Below, piece by piece: positions 18,009 to 26,288 of a DNA stretch of 64,000 bases. Source of the DNA: Dethiosulfovibrio russensis (GTDB lineage Bacteria; Synergistota; Synergistia; Synergistales; Dethiosulfovibrionaceae); assembly GCF_021568855.1 (NCBI RefSeq), contig NZ_JAKGUG010000005.1, positions 1 to 64,000 on the forward strand, in the 5' to 3' direction. The notes beneath the pieces were generated by a model, which was not told where the DNA came from, did not search any database, and was given only the letters and a program-made list of their open reading frames with translations. Numbering within the stretch: position 1 is the stretch's first letter; every line of letters starts with the position of its first letter. A program made the position numbers and the translations under genes.

Positions 18009-18338
18009 CTACACCGACCTCTTGAGCTCCCCGGCGATACAGAGCCTTACGGCCTCGGAAGCTGAGACGCCCGAGGCTGAAAAGGCGGTCATCCCACCGG
18101 CCCTCATGGCTGATTCAGCGTTGGGTCCGAACTGTGGCCCTATGACGATCTTGGCACCCTCGGACGCGACCATGGCAACGGCCTGACCGCCGGCACCGTG
18201 GGCCACTGACGATGTATCGTTCCTGAGGGACTTGATATAAACTCCGTTTTCGTCGAATATAGCAAAATAAGCGGCTCGCCCGAAACGATCGGCCACCAAG
18301 GCTTCCGAACCCTCTCCCTGAGCTGCAACAGCGTACAT
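18009..18338 (-). CDS. Second NifX/NifB-C-like protein
   Basis: A 109-residue protein of the same family as the gene at 15893 but on the opposite strand. It contains LVADRFGRAAYFAIFDENG near the start and SSVAHGAGGQAVAMVASEGA in the middle, the usual NifX-like pattern. The His/Cys-rich tail of its relative is missing. The ATG at 18338 has a clean GGAGG upstream. It is probably transcribed from its own promoter (TACAAT near 18374) and may work with the convergent ATPase pair. Confidence 0.8.
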   Translation of the reverse strand: MYAVAAQGEGSEALVADRFGRAAYFAIFDENGVYIKSLRNDTSSVAHGAGGQAVAMVASEGAKIVIGPQFGPNAESAMRAGGMTAFSASGVSASEAVRLCIAGELKRSV

Positions 18339-18426
18339 AAGAAGACCTCCTATTGATATCAAAATTCCTTATCATTGTAGCACAGAGACCTCTTTCGTCG
18401 AGTAGCAAACTCTAACATCTGTAAGG

Positions 18427-19383
18427 CTAAAAGAGGATCGGAACTATCGAATCCATCTCCATTCCGTCCGAATCGACGTGTATGGAGATGCCGGTTCTGA
18501 GGGGGAAGAACTTACCCTCCAGTGTAGCAGCCAGAGCCATCTGACCTCCGAAACCGGTGCAGTGGCCCGCTCCTACCCAGCTGGGAGATCTCTCGGCCAG
18601 AGCCTCGGCGGTCCACTCTATCCGTTCCGGCTCGGCCTCTATAAGATGAAGTCCTCCCACTATGCCACTCAGCGATTCGCCGGGGAAAAGAGCCGCTCCC
18701 ATATCCAGTATGTTTATTATACCGGCGTGGGCACAGCCGGTGAGCACGGTCATCCCGCCGCCCTCAACCAGTGCATAGAGAGAGATATCGTCGTCCATAC
18801 GATCGGGTACCGCCATGCCTCCTCTGGAGGTGCGCAGCCCCGTCGGTGGAAGCTCCACCTCGTTCAATCTGGGGACCTCTCCGGAAACGTAGAGCCCGGG
18901 GAATATCTCCATCGGATCGGACGTGAGGATCAGCTTGCCTCCGGAGGACTCTATACGCTCCGCAGAATCCTCCTCGGACATCCCTATGTTCCTCCACTCG
19001 GGATCGACGACGAAATGGGGTCTGAATATGTCGGGATGGGCGATCACGGGGATGCCGCTGGAGGAGGAGGCGGCCAGAAGCTGAGCTATTCCTCTAGTGT
19101 GATCGTAATGACAATGGGTCAGCACCACTGCATCCAGATCGTCCAGGTCTATCGACAGCTCCTCCATGTTGTTTACCAACGCCAGAGGGTTCTGACCTAC
19201 GTCCACCAAGATCCTACGCACCACCCCGTCTCTCAAGGTCTCAACGTAAAGGGAAATTCCATGCTGTCCTAGAAAGGGCGATTCATACAGAACCGTATCC
19301 TCCGCCAGGATCGTTATCGACAGACTGTCCAGACGGGAGACGTTAGGATATTCCTTCGTGATCCTTTTAAAGGGAGAAGCCAT
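18427..19383 (-). CDS. MBL-fold metallohydrolase (dihydropterin-RFAP synthase-like group)
   Basis: A 318-residue beta-lactamase-fold enzyme with the di-metal motif THCHYDHTRG near residue 88, later His ligands (HPDIF; TGCAHAGIINI near 220) and a terminal GAGHCTGF. It fits the archaeal/bacterial 7,8-dihydropterin-6-yl-methyl aminobenzene phosphate synthase-like branch, whose bacterial role is unclear. I chose ATG 19383, which has GGAAGG 11 bases upstream; it overlaps the cytidine deaminase stop by 17 bases. An open frame to 19599 runs through the deaminase gene and is not real N-terminus. Confidence 0.82.
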   Translation of the reverse strand: MASPFKRITKEYPNVSRLDSLSITILAEDTVLYESPFLGQHGISLYVETLRDGVVRRILVDVGQNPLALVNNMEELSIDLDDLDAVVLTHCHYDHTRGIAQLLAASSSSGIPVIAHPDIFRPHFVVDPEWRNIGMSEEDSAERIESSGGKLILTSDPMEIFPGLYVSGEVPRLNEVELPPTGLRTSRGGMAVPDRMDDDISLYALVEGGGMTVLTGCAHAGIINILDMGAALFPGESLSGIVGGLHLIEAEPERIEWTAEALAERSPSWVGAGHCTGFGGQMALAATLEGKFFPLRTGISIHVDSDGMEMDSIVPILF

Positions 19384-19771
19384 CGGGCAACAGTCCTTCC
19401 ACCGTCCACCGCAACTCGTCCGATCCGTCGCAGAAGGCACGAACCTCCGAGGACGGATCGAAGAACTCGGCCAGTACCTGACGACAGGCACCACAGGGAG
19501 AGTTGGCCTTCTCTCCCGGGGTAAATACCGCCAAGGCCACGAAGTCCCCTCTACGATATCCTGAGGCCACGGCGGAGAATACGGCGGTACGTTCGGCACA
19601 GTTGGTCAGTCCGAAAGAGGAGTTCTCCACGTTACAGCCGGACAGAATCTCCCCATCGGCCATCAATATGGCCGCACCCACGGGGAAACCGCTGTATGGG
19701 GACCAGGATTTAGTCGAGGCCTCGGAAGCCGCTTTCGCCAGACGGGGCCAGTCCACAGAGACGGGGCTCAT
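19367..19771 (-). CDS. cdd: Cytidine deaminase
   Basis: Deaminates cytidine and deoxycytidine to uridine and deoxyuridine in pyrimidine salvage. The 134-residue protein has the homotetrameric-type zinc site: CNVENSSFGLTNCAERTAV (catalytic Glu in CAE) and PCGACRQVLAEF with two cysteine ligands. It overlaps the upstream HTH gene by four bases and the downstream MBL gene by 17, so the three form one unit. Confidence 0.95.
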   Translation of the reverse strand: MSPVSVDWPRLAKAASEASTKSWSPYSGFPVGAAILMADGEILSGCNVENSSFGLTNCAERTAVFSAVASGYRRGDFVALAVFTPGEKANSPCGACRQVLAEFFDPSSEVRAFCDGSDELRWTVEGLLPDGFSL

Positions 19772-20076
19772 CGTTCATCCCCTCCGACCACGTCGTCCAC
19801 GATCCTGCCCAGGATATCGTCCTCAAGAGGATCTCCTCTGTCTCTCATGCTTATGGCTCTGTCCACTATCGCTCGAAGTTCCTTCATGGACACCGACCCC
19901 AATCGAGGGTAAGCCGATTGCTCAGCAAGCCAACGGTCGATGATCTCCCTCTGGAAACGCCAGTGTCGTCCCACCTTGTGGCCCGGGACCTTACCCTCCT
20001 GGCAGAGTTTATACATACTCGACTTGGAGATCTTAAGATATTTAGCCAGTTCCTCTATGGTCATTATCTCGCTCAA
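19768..20076 (-). CDS. Helix-turn-helix (excisionase/MerR-like) DNA-binding protein
   Basis: A 102-residue protein with an Xis/MerR-type winged helix at residues 5-55 (MTIEELAKYLKISKSSMYKL, then GRHWRFQREIIDRWL). A short acidic helical tail follows. There is no integrase or phage gene nearby, so it is more likely a housekeeping regulator of this operon than an excisionase. The start is a TTG with AAGGAGGTG eight bases upstream, preceded by a good promoter at 20121-20149. Confidence 0.8.
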   Translation of the reverse strand: MSEIMTIEELAKYLKISKSSMYKLCQEGKVPGHKVGRHWRFQREIIDRWLAEQSAYPRLGSVSMKELRAIVDRAISMRDRGDPLEDDILGRIVDDVVGGDER

Positions 20077-20120
20077 ATAAGGACACCTCCTTGAAAGACG
20101 GCGCGTTCAATATACGACCG

Positions 20121-20149
20121 ATTATAGCAATATCGACAGCAACAGACAA
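20121..20149 (-). promoter_or_regulatory. Promoter of the HTH-cdd-MBL operon
   Basis: On the minus strand TTGTCT (20144-20149) is followed after 17 bases by a perfect TATAAT (20121-20126), with TGC before it as an extended -10. The start codon is about 45 bases downstream. Confidence 0.65.
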
Positions 20150-20160
20150 AAAAAGACTAC

Positions 20161-20202
20161 CGAAAACAGAAAGAGGCACGACGGAGTAACGTCGCACCTC
20201 TT
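20161..20202 (-). terminator. Intrinsic terminator after the M14-like deacylase
   Basis: On the minus strand AAGAGGTGCGACG pairs with CGTCGTGCCTCTT (two G-U pairs) around a six-base loop. A T-rich tail (TTCTGTTTT) follows. It begins 23 bases after the deacylase stop codon. Confidence 0.7.
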
Positions 20203-20224
20203 AAAAATTCTATCCTATCCTGAA

Positions 20225-21391
20225 TTAATCGTAAAAAACTTTAACTCCCGGAGCTGCCTCAGGATCGTGGTAAAAAGCTCCGACGCCCTTGTCAACGACA
20301 TCCTGATAGGAGGGGATACCGGAGATTACTACGGCTCTATCGGGGGTCGTCTGGTTGAAGACCTGGAGCATTGTCATAAAGGTCGTAACGTGACGGCCGA
20401 CTCTTACGTCGATATGCCATCCGTTCTCGTCGATGGGAGCGTAGAGAAGCCTGTGCTCCCCGGCCTTCATGACGAAACGATCTTTACCGGTCATAAGCAG
20501 CTCCTCGTCGGTTATGCCTCTGATGCGGTCCAGCATGGGCTCCGCCACCTCGGCCAGCAGGGACATGGCCTGGCTGTGATCCCCGATCTCCCTGTGGGAG
20601 AGCCCGTGAAGAGCGGCAGGGGAAAACTCCATTCCGATAGGAACGGGAAATACACCGGAGGTCAACATCATGGAAGTCATGGCTGCCACTGCCTGTCCCT
20701 TTTCGTGGGTAACTATGGTGTTCTCCACGGGATACTCCAGCTCGGCCTCGTGATAGTCCATGGCCAAATCGACGTTCTCGTTACGGATCAGCTCCATCAT
20801 AGCGAAGTTGGTCCGTTCTGTGATAAGCCCGTCAGGACGACCGGGCCAGGTCCTGTTGAGGTTCCTTATGTCCATGTAGGCCAGGTTCTGACCGCTGGGA
20901 TAGTGGACGTAGACCTCGGGATCGGGCCAGGAGTCCAGTGCGTTGCTGCAACGATCCCCCATCCTCCAGGTTTTGGTACCCCAGGGGGTCTTGACGCTGT
21001 AAAAACGAGGATAGGCCTCGCCGTTTCTGGTGATCTGAGACGCGCTGGTGTTGGCTCTGGTGACCACTATGAGTCGCCCCTGCTCAACCACAGCGTTCTC
21101 TACGAACACCTGAGCGGCCATGTTGCTGGCAGGCTCCTCCGGATGGGTACCACCTATGAGAAAGGCAGTTCCCCCCGGAACCCCGCTGTCCAGGATATAC
21201 ACATTGCAATCGTTTACCGTATCGGCGACTACCGGGCTGAAATCGCCGAGTTTCTTTACCTCTGTGACCCCGGGCCCCGCAACGGTAGGCTCCTTGAAAA
21301 GACGATGCTCTCTGAACATGGACCCAGAGAGGGCCACCAGAGCACCGGCCGCTATAACGGCGGCAAGCTTGACTGTCTTCAAATTGCTCAT
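20225..21391 (-). CDS. Secreted or membrane-anchored M14-type deacylase (succinylglutamate desuccinylase/aspartoacylase family)
   Basis: A 388-residue zinc-dependent amidohydrolase. An N-terminal hydrophobic segment (about residues 7-25) is a signal peptide or anchor. GGTHPEEPASN near residue 81 supplies the His and Glu zinc ligands, and MDYHEAELEYPVENT near 205 contains a further His and the substrate loop. Members remove acyl groups from N-acyl amino acids. It is the last gene after a permease and a 56-residue membrane protein, so the substrate is probably an imported acyl-amino acid. Start 21391 has GGGAAG eight bases upstream; the GTG at 21400 sits too close to it. Confidence 0.8.
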   Translation of the reverse strand: MSNLKTVKLAAVIAAGALVALSGSMFREHRLFKEPTVAGPGVTEVKKLGDFSPVVADTVNDCNVYILDSGVPGGTAFLIGGTHPEEPASNMAAQVFVENAVVEQGRLIVVTRANTSASQITRNGEAYPRFYSVKTPWGTKTWRMGDRCSNALDSWPDPEVYVHYPSGQNLAYMDIRNLNRTWPGRPDGLITERTNFAMMELIRNENVDLAMDYHEAELEYPVENTIVTHEKGQAVAAMTSMMLTSGVFPVPIGMEFSPAALHGLSHREIGDHSQAMSLLAEVAEPMLDRIRGITDEELLMTGKDRFVMKAGEHRLLYAPIDENGWHIDVRVGRHVTTFMTMLQVFNQTTPDRAVVISGIPSYQDVVDKGVGAFYHDPEAAPGVKVFYD

Positions 21392-21405
21392 TCCGTCCAC
21401 TTCCC

Positions 21406-21576
21406 TTATTTAAGCCGAAGAATCCGGAGGACGAAGGGCATCATTATGATGCTGTAGAGAATCGCCTCCTGGGGACTCCTGGTCTTTACGAAATTTCTTA
21501 TCACTGCCACCAGGAAAAACACGCTGATGGCGTAGTAAAGGGCCATCACGCCGTTGTTGAGGGTAACGAGACTCAT
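21406..21576 (-). CDS. Small membrane protein, 56 residues
   Basis: A short gene between the permease and the deacylase. ATG at 21576 is preceded by GGGAGGTTAGATCG, and the stop of the permease lies five bases upstream. The product has one strong hydrophobic segment (about residues 9-28) and a weaker second one near the C-terminus (about 40-52), joined by a basic loop. I do not recognise a family. Its position suggests an accessory subunit of the permease. Confidence 0.7.
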   Translation of the reverse strand: MSLVTLNNGVMALYYAISVFFLVAVIRNFVKTRSPQEAILYSIIMMPFVLRILRLK

Positions 21577-21580
21577 CGAT

Positions 21581-22912
21581 CTAACCTCCCAGGAAAGCCA
21601 GTTTCTTGCTGTATATCAAGAAGAGGGTACACAGCAAAGCTACGAAGAGGGACGGGACTATGCAGGCCTTTACAAAGTCGGCGAAGTATCTCCCCTTGTA
21701 ATCCATCTCCATGACGGTAGCTCTTCCCACCACCGCTGTCGGAGGCAGACAGTCTCCCAGAGGCCACATGACTGCCCAGGCGGAGAGAGATACTATCGGG
21801 TCGAGTCCCTTCATGTTGAAGAGCATTATCAGAGGAACCCCTATCAGGGGCGCGACAGCGTACTGGACCAGCCCTTCGGAAAGGGGGAGAATTATCCACA
21901 GAGTCGCGAAAAGAACGGCCATGGGGAGGGTCACCACCGCCAGGGATATCAATCCTCTGGCTCCGCTGAGAGCCATCACCTGTATGAGCGATCCGACGAC
22001 CACCATGATGCCGACCAGACCGAGAAGGTTCTTGACCGTATCGGTCGCTACGTCGAGAATCCTGAGCTTAACGGGGCTGAGGATTATCGTAACGGCGGCA
22101 CAGATCATGAATATAAGGGGCAATCCCACGGTGGGGAAGGTGTAGGGCCATATCCTGCCAGCTAACACCAAGGCGACCAACGTCAGGAAGGGAAGAGCTG
22201 CCTTGAGCCAGTTCCATCCCTCGGGAGCCTCTGGCAGTTCGGAGAGAGCCTTTTCCGTGTCGACCGGTTCTCCCTTGCCGGCGAGATAGAAGGTGGAGAA
22301 AAGTGCTCCCGCCACCGATAGTATCAACAGAGGCTTGGCGAATCCCACGTAGGGCATGTTGGCACCGGCGGCGGCCATCATGGCCCACAGGTTGATCGGA
22401 GGTGCCGCAGCGCTCATGGCCGCCAGCATGAACACCAAGGCGACCCTTCTGGTCTCCGGAACTCCCATGGCGGCCAGGACAGATCCCACCAGGGCTCCGA
22501 CGGTGAGGACCGTGGTAGCACCGGACCCCGTGATGGCGCCGGGGATTAGCATGACGACGGTCAGCAGAAGCAGACAGACGAAACGATGCCCGGCGAAAGA
22601 ACGGACTATCTTGCGGACTATGAAAGCCACGCCTCCGGCCTCTTTGAAAAGGGCCATGAAGAATGTGGCGCTCATGAAGATAAGACATACGTCGTAGTAG
22701 GTAAAGGCACCTTCGACGACGTGGCGCAGGAGCTCCGTCACGGTAATGGCGGAACGGGGGTCCACCCCTTTGGGCAGGATCATGTGAGCCAGGGCTCCAA
22801 AAAGGGCGGCAAGGAACATCGAGAGCTCGGTGGTCACCTTCATCCTCTTCGCCAGAGCGAAGACGACCGCGATGACTATCAGGACTCCGATGGAGTGATG
22901 GAACATGGTCAT
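21581..22912 (-). CDS. TRAP/ion-transporter-superfamily large permease
   Basis: A 443-residue membrane protein with about 11-12 hydrophobic segments. IPGAITGSGATTVLTVGALV near residue 122 and SAAAPPINLWAMMAAAGAN near 170 resemble the paired re-entrant regions of DctM-type TRAP permeases and other ion-transporter-superfamily carriers. The second half repeats this with PLSEGLVQYAVAPLIGVP and MWPLGDCLPPTAVVGRA. No standard TRAP DctP receptor or DctQ small subunit is beside it; a secreted protein lies upstream and a 56-residue membrane protein downstream. An organic anion or acyl-amino acid is the likely substrate. Confidence 0.7.
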   Translation of the reverse strand: MTMFHHSIGVLIVIAVVFALAKRMKVTTELSMFLAALFGALAHMILPKGVDPRSAITVTELLRHVVEGAFTYYDVCLIFMSATFFMALFKEAGGVAFIVRKIVRSFAGHRFVCLLLLTVVMLIPGAITGSGATTVLTVGALVGSVLAAMGVPETRRVALVFMLAAMSAAAPPINLWAMMAAAGANMPYVGFAKPLLILSVAGALFSTFYLAGKGEPVDTEKALSELPEAPEGWNWLKAALPFLTLVALVLAGRIWPYTFPTVGLPLIFMICAAVTIILSPVKLRILDVATDTVKNLLGLVGIMVVVGSLIQVMALSGARGLISLAVVTLPMAVLFATLWIILPLSEGLVQYAVAPLIGVPLIMLFNMKGLDPIVSLSAWAVMWPLGDCLPPTAVVGRATVMEMDYKGRYFADFVKACIVPSLFVALLCTLFLIYSKKLAFLGG

Positions 22913-22937
22913 TCTCGGCTACGTCCTTTCCTCTTCC

Positions 22938-22964
22938 AAAAATAAAGGGGCCCCTAAAGGCCCC
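22938..22964 (-). terminator. Intrinsic terminator after the secreted DUF6305-like gene
   Basis: On the minus strand GGGGCC pairs with GGCCCC around a six-base loop, and TTTATTTTT follows. It lies between the secreted protein gene and the permease gene; partial read-through would let the two be expressed at different levels. Confidence 0.7.
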
Positions 22965-22978
22965 GTACGGAGTCTCCT

Positions 22979-23533
22979 TTAATTCTTCAGACCCTGTCCG
23001 ATTCCGAGAGCGTCCTTCACCTTGATAATCGGGATATTGTGCTCTTCGGCGTATTTGGTAAAGTAACCATCGCTGTCGCTGTCGACCGTTGCGAGAACTG
23101 CGTCGGCATTGGAGAGAACCGCGTCTATGGATGCCTGGTCGGACTGGTCGGTCCTACGGGCCATCCCCTCGACGTGGGCTCCTATGACCAACATGCCCTC
23201 GGCCTTGGCGGCCTCCATGAGCTCCTGGACTCGTGCGATCTCCTTGTCGACGTTGGTTCCGGCAGCACCCATGCCCTTCATGCTGGTACCACTGGTGACG
23301 ATAAGGGTCTTGTATCCTTTGCCCTTAATGTCGGCGGCGGTAAGGTTATTGTTATGCTCCGCCTTGAATCCGGCCTGCATGCTGGACATCTTCACCATCA
23401 CGGCACCTGGACTCTGTCCGCAGGTGGTGACTATCAGAGGATCTTCGATAACGGGTTTATCCGCAGCAAAGGCGACCGAGGCGAAAACGACGGTCAGAGC
23501 GACGAACAAAAAAGCTACAAACGTTTTTCTCAT
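22979..23533 (-). CDS. Secreted protein of unknown function (DUF6305-like)
   Basis: A 184-residue protein with a signal peptide (residues 1-23, ending AFAA). The mature part begins with PLIVTTCGQSPGAVMVK and contains an alternating strand-helix core (TLIVTSGTSMKGMGAAG, MLVIGAHVEGMARR, DAVLATVDSDSDG). This resembles a Rossmann-like fold, and I believe it matches the DUF6305 family, but I could not check. Alternative GTG and TTG codons lie just upstream of ATG 23533 and fit the GGGAGG spacing somewhat better. It precedes a permease and a deacylase, so a role as extracytoplasmic ligand binder is possible. Confidence 0.65.
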   Translation of the reverse strand: MRKTFVAFLFVALTVVFASVAFAADKPVIEDPLIVTTCGQSPGAVMVKMSSMQAGFKAEHNNNLTAADIKGKGYKTLIVTSGTSMKGMGAAGTNVDKEIARVQELMEAAKAEGMLVIGAHVEGMARRTDQSDQASIDAVLSNADAVLATVDSDSDGYFTKYAEEHNIPIIKVKDALGIGQGLKN

Positions 23534-23592
23534 TGTCAACACAACCTCCCTAAATAATATCTCTTCGATATCAACGTTGTACATCGCTGTAA

Positions 23593-23620
23593 AGTATAGT
23601 GGACGGAGCGGAGAGCGCAA
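23593..23620 (-). promoter_or_regulatory. Promoter of the secreted protein-permease-deacylase unit
   Basis: On the minus strand TTGCGC (23615-23620) and TATACT (23593-23598) are separated by 16 bases, about 60 bases upstream of the ATG at 23533. Confidence 0.55.
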
Positions 23621-23763
23621 GAAAAAGTACACTTATGTCCTCTTTATTGCCTCATTTGGTTCAAATTGGCCATCTTCCCCGAACAAAATCAGGCAGTGAG
23701 GGGGGACGTCGGATCTAAGCGGGGACCGAGATCATCCGACGATCCCCGCGACGTTACCGAGTA

Positions 23764-25398
23764 TCAGTCCTTGAAATCCTCGCCGAAACCGACGGCCTCA
23801 AGCCACCAAGTGGGGTACCCCACGGACTGCTGTTTTCCCTCGGGGGTCATGATGTAGCCGTCCTGGTACTTTCCGACCAGCTTCCAAGCAAGGCCCCACA
23901 TGGCGTTCTGGACCTTCTCCATGTTGCCGTAGGTGTAATCGGTGAGGTAGGCGACGGCCTTCTTGGGATCCTTCTTGTAGAGGTCGACGGCTTCCTTCTC
24001 TACGGCGTTCTGCTGCATGAAGAACTCTTTCTCCCACTTCTGCTGTTCGGCGTTGACGTCCTTGATCATAGAATCCCAGCGAAGCTGAGCCCAGTTGTTG
24101 ACGAAGTTGAACGCCCACCAGGCGGAGTTGGGGTCGAACTCGTGGCGTTTGCCCTCGCTCCATCCGGCGGGAACCTTGGTCACGCCGCAGTAGAGAGGCA
24201 CGTATATCGTGGTGTCAGGAGCGTCCTGTCCGAACCACAGCACTCCACCGACGGGATCGGGAAGCCACTCGCGGCTCTGGGACACGAAGCTGTAGGAACA
24301 GCGGAACATGGAGATGGCTCTGGGCCAGTCCTTGTCCTTTTTGCCCTCGGGACGGACGTCCTTGGGGGTGGGCCAACGATGGGGGTTGCCGAAGGGGCCA
24401 GCGGCCATACCCTTGGTGAGATCGTACTCGGTTCCCTCGAGATGGTCTCTGTAAATGGCCATGATATCCTTAACCGCAACCTTCTTGTCGGGCTTCGCGG
24501 AGAAGGGGTAATGACTCTTCTGGGAGGTCAACTCGAAATTCTTCGAGGGAGCCAGAAGGTTGAAGCCCCTCCACTCGCGGATCGACTGATAATGGCCTGA
24601 TCCGTAGGGGTTGGGGTTGTAGGCCTCGGAGAAATTGAAGGGAGAGCCGGGCTTCCACCAACCCATCTCCTTGGCCAGGTCGGTGACGTTGGAGGAATAC
24701 ATGAAGTTATCCTTATCCTCGAAGTCGATGACGCCGATACGGGAGCGGTTGGCACAGACGACCACGTGATCGTCCGGAACCCTGCGAGCGGCCCAGATGG
24801 CACCGGGTTTGCCGCTGTCCTTGTTCCAGAGCATTCCGGGACCGCAGATGTCGAACACCCAGAGCTCCTTGGTGTCGGCGATGATAAGGGTCTCTCCGCC
24901 GTCACCGTAGCCGTATTCCTCGGCCAGCTCGCCCATGACCTTGATCGCCTCTCTGGCGGTCTTGGCCCTCTGAAGTCCGAAGATCTCGAGGGTCTCGATC
25001 CAGAAGGCGCCGTCCTTGGCGTAAAGCTCGTCACGGCCGCTCCAGGTATCCTCGCCGAAAACGAGCTGATGCTCGTTCATGAAAGGATAGCCTATGTGAA
25101 AATAGGTATAGGTCTTCTCGACCTGGGGAATGTCCAGGACCTTCTTGAGAGGCCTGGTGGGCTGGGTCCCGTGACAGACGTCCTGATAGACCGGGGTGGT
25201 TGCTCCGGCCTCGAAGGTCTGTCCAGGGATTATCTGAATCCTGTTGTCGTACCATCCGTCGCAAGTATGGCTGACCATAACTGAACCGTCCACGGTGGCG
25301 TTACGACCTGCTCCGATAGGAGTACAGGCCAAGGCCGCGGAAGCCATAAAGGTACCGGCCAAACCAAGAAGCAGGCTTTTTACCAAAGCTTTCTTCAT
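23764..25398 (-). CDS. Secreted C69-family dipeptidase (first copy)
   Basis: A 544-residue Ntn-hydrolase of the C69 family (PepD-like), which cleaves dipeptides. A signal peptide ends ALA and is followed directly by Cys25, the expected N-terminal nucleophile once processed. GRNATVDGSVMVSHTCDGWYDNR follows, as in the family. It is more probably exported than cytoplasmic. The start at 25398 has GAGGAGG upstream; an in-frame codon at 25479 adds a tail that would bury the signal peptide. It lies downstream of the two-component system at 25603-28223 and is a likely target of it. Confidence 0.92.
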   Translation of the reverse strand: MKKALVKSLLLGLAGTFMASAALACTPIGAGRNATVDGSVMVSHTCDGWYDNRIQIIPGQTFEAGATTPVYQDVCHGTQPTRPLKKVLDIPQVEKTYTYFHIGYPFMNEHQLVFGEDTWSGRDELYAKDGAFWIETLEIFGLQRAKTAREAIKVMGELAEEYGYGDGGETLIIADTKELWVFDICGPGMLWNKDSGKPGAIWAARRVPDDHVVVCANRSRIGVIDFEDKDNFMYSSNVTDLAKEMGWWKPGSPFNFSEAYNPNPYGSGHYQSIREWRGFNLLAPSKNFELTSQKSHYPFSAKPDKKVAVKDIMAIYRDHLEGTEYDLTKGMAAGPFGNPHRWPTPKDVRPEGKKDKDWPRAISMFRCSYSFVSQSREWLPDPVGGVLWFGQDAPDTTIYVPLYCGVTKVPAGWSEGKRHEFDPNSAWWAFNFVNNWAQLRWDSMIKDVNAEQQKWEKEFFMQQNAVEKEAVDLYKKDPKKAVAYLTDYTYGNMEKVQNAMWGLAWKLVGKYQDGYIMTPEGKQQSVGYPTWWLEAVGFGEDFKD

Positions 25399-25602
25399 AA
25401 AAAAAACACCCTCCTCGCACACTACATACCGATATGTCTCCGGTACGTCTCGATCTCGACACCCCTCCGCACCGTCCAAAATAGGATGCCATTGGACCTA
25501 TCGATCATTGTAAGGGAAAGCTGCGAGGAAGGACAGAATAATAAAAATTTATGGCCGAAATTGTACTATTTTGTTCATGGAAAAAATGCCCCCTGGATAC
25601 AT

Positions 25603-26286
25603 CTATCGGGTGAGCTCATACTTGTTTATAGGCCTGCCTACCTCCTGGTACTCCCTCTCCATCACGGCCTTATCGGAGGCGACCAGATACTCGAGATATC
25701 TTCTGGCCGTTATCCTGGAGACCCCTATGGCCTCGGCGGTCTCGACAGACGAAAGGGGCTTGTCAACCTTGGTCAGCAGAGCTTCCACCTTTTCCAGGAC
25801 ATTGGGATTCAACCCCTTGGGCAGCACGGTCTGCACGTTTTTCTTATTTCGCGCCAACAGAAGATTGTCTATGTCCTGCTGGTCCACCTGGTTGGGCCCC
25901 TCTGTCAATCGATGGACCACCTGGCAAAAGGCCTGAAGGGCCGCCTTCATCCTATCGAAGGCGAAGGGCTTGACTATATAGTCGAAAGCGCCGGCCTGAA
26001 GGGTTTTGTTCACCGTAGCCTTGTCCCTGGAAGCGGAGATTATGATGACATCCACGTTGCTGCCGCTTTCCCTTATCCTCTCAAGCGTCCCCAGACCATC
26101 CAATCCGGGAAGAAATATATCTAGTATGACAAGACGGACCGGCCTTTTTCGAAGAAAATCCAAGGCCTTCAGCCCGTTGTCCACCATGCCGACCACACGG
26201 AACCCCTCCACCGAATTGACGTAATTCTGATGTATATCCGCTACCATAGGATCGTCCTCTACTACCAGGACATCTATATAATCCAT
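25603..26286 (-). CDS. CitB/DcuR-type response regulator
   Basis: A 227-residue regulator. The receiver domain has the acidic pair at residues 10-12, phosphoacceptor Asp56 in LVILDIFLPG, and Lys in IVKPFAF near 106. The C-terminal part (about 165-225) has a winged helix with SSVETAEAIGVSRITARRYLEYL, the DNA-binding form of the CitB/DcuR/DpiA group. It is encoded two bases after its kinase. The C69 dipeptidase genes on each side are the probable regulon. Confidence 0.92.
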   Translation of the reverse strand: MDYIDVLVVEDDPMVADIHQNYVNSVEGFRVVGMVDNGLKALDFLRKRPVRLVILDIFLPGLDGLGTLERIRESGSNVDVIIISASRDKATVNKTLQAGAFDYIVKPFAFDRMKAALQAFCQVVHRLTEGPNQVDQQDIDNLLLARNKKNVQTVLPKGLNPNVLEKVEALLTKVDKPLSSVETAEAIGVSRITARRYLEYLVASDKAVMEREYQEVGRPINKYELTR

Positions 26287-26288
26287 GT

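Noticed and set aside
15893-18338. Nitrogen fixation genes
   Set aside because: NifX-like and NifH/MinD-like folds are present, but there is no nifHDK, and the ATPases carry ferredoxin inserts unlike NifH.
18478-19272. Plus-strand open frame of 264 codons
   Set aside because: It is antisense to the MBL-fold enzyme with its THCHYDH metal motif.
19768-20076. Phage excisionase and integration site
   Set aside because: The HTH domain resembles Xis, but no integrase, attachment repeat or phage gene is present and it is coupled to cytidine deaminase.
20267-21457. Plus-strand open frame of 396 codons
   Set aside because: It mirrors the M14-type deacylase, which has clear zinc-ligand motifs and SD on the other strand.
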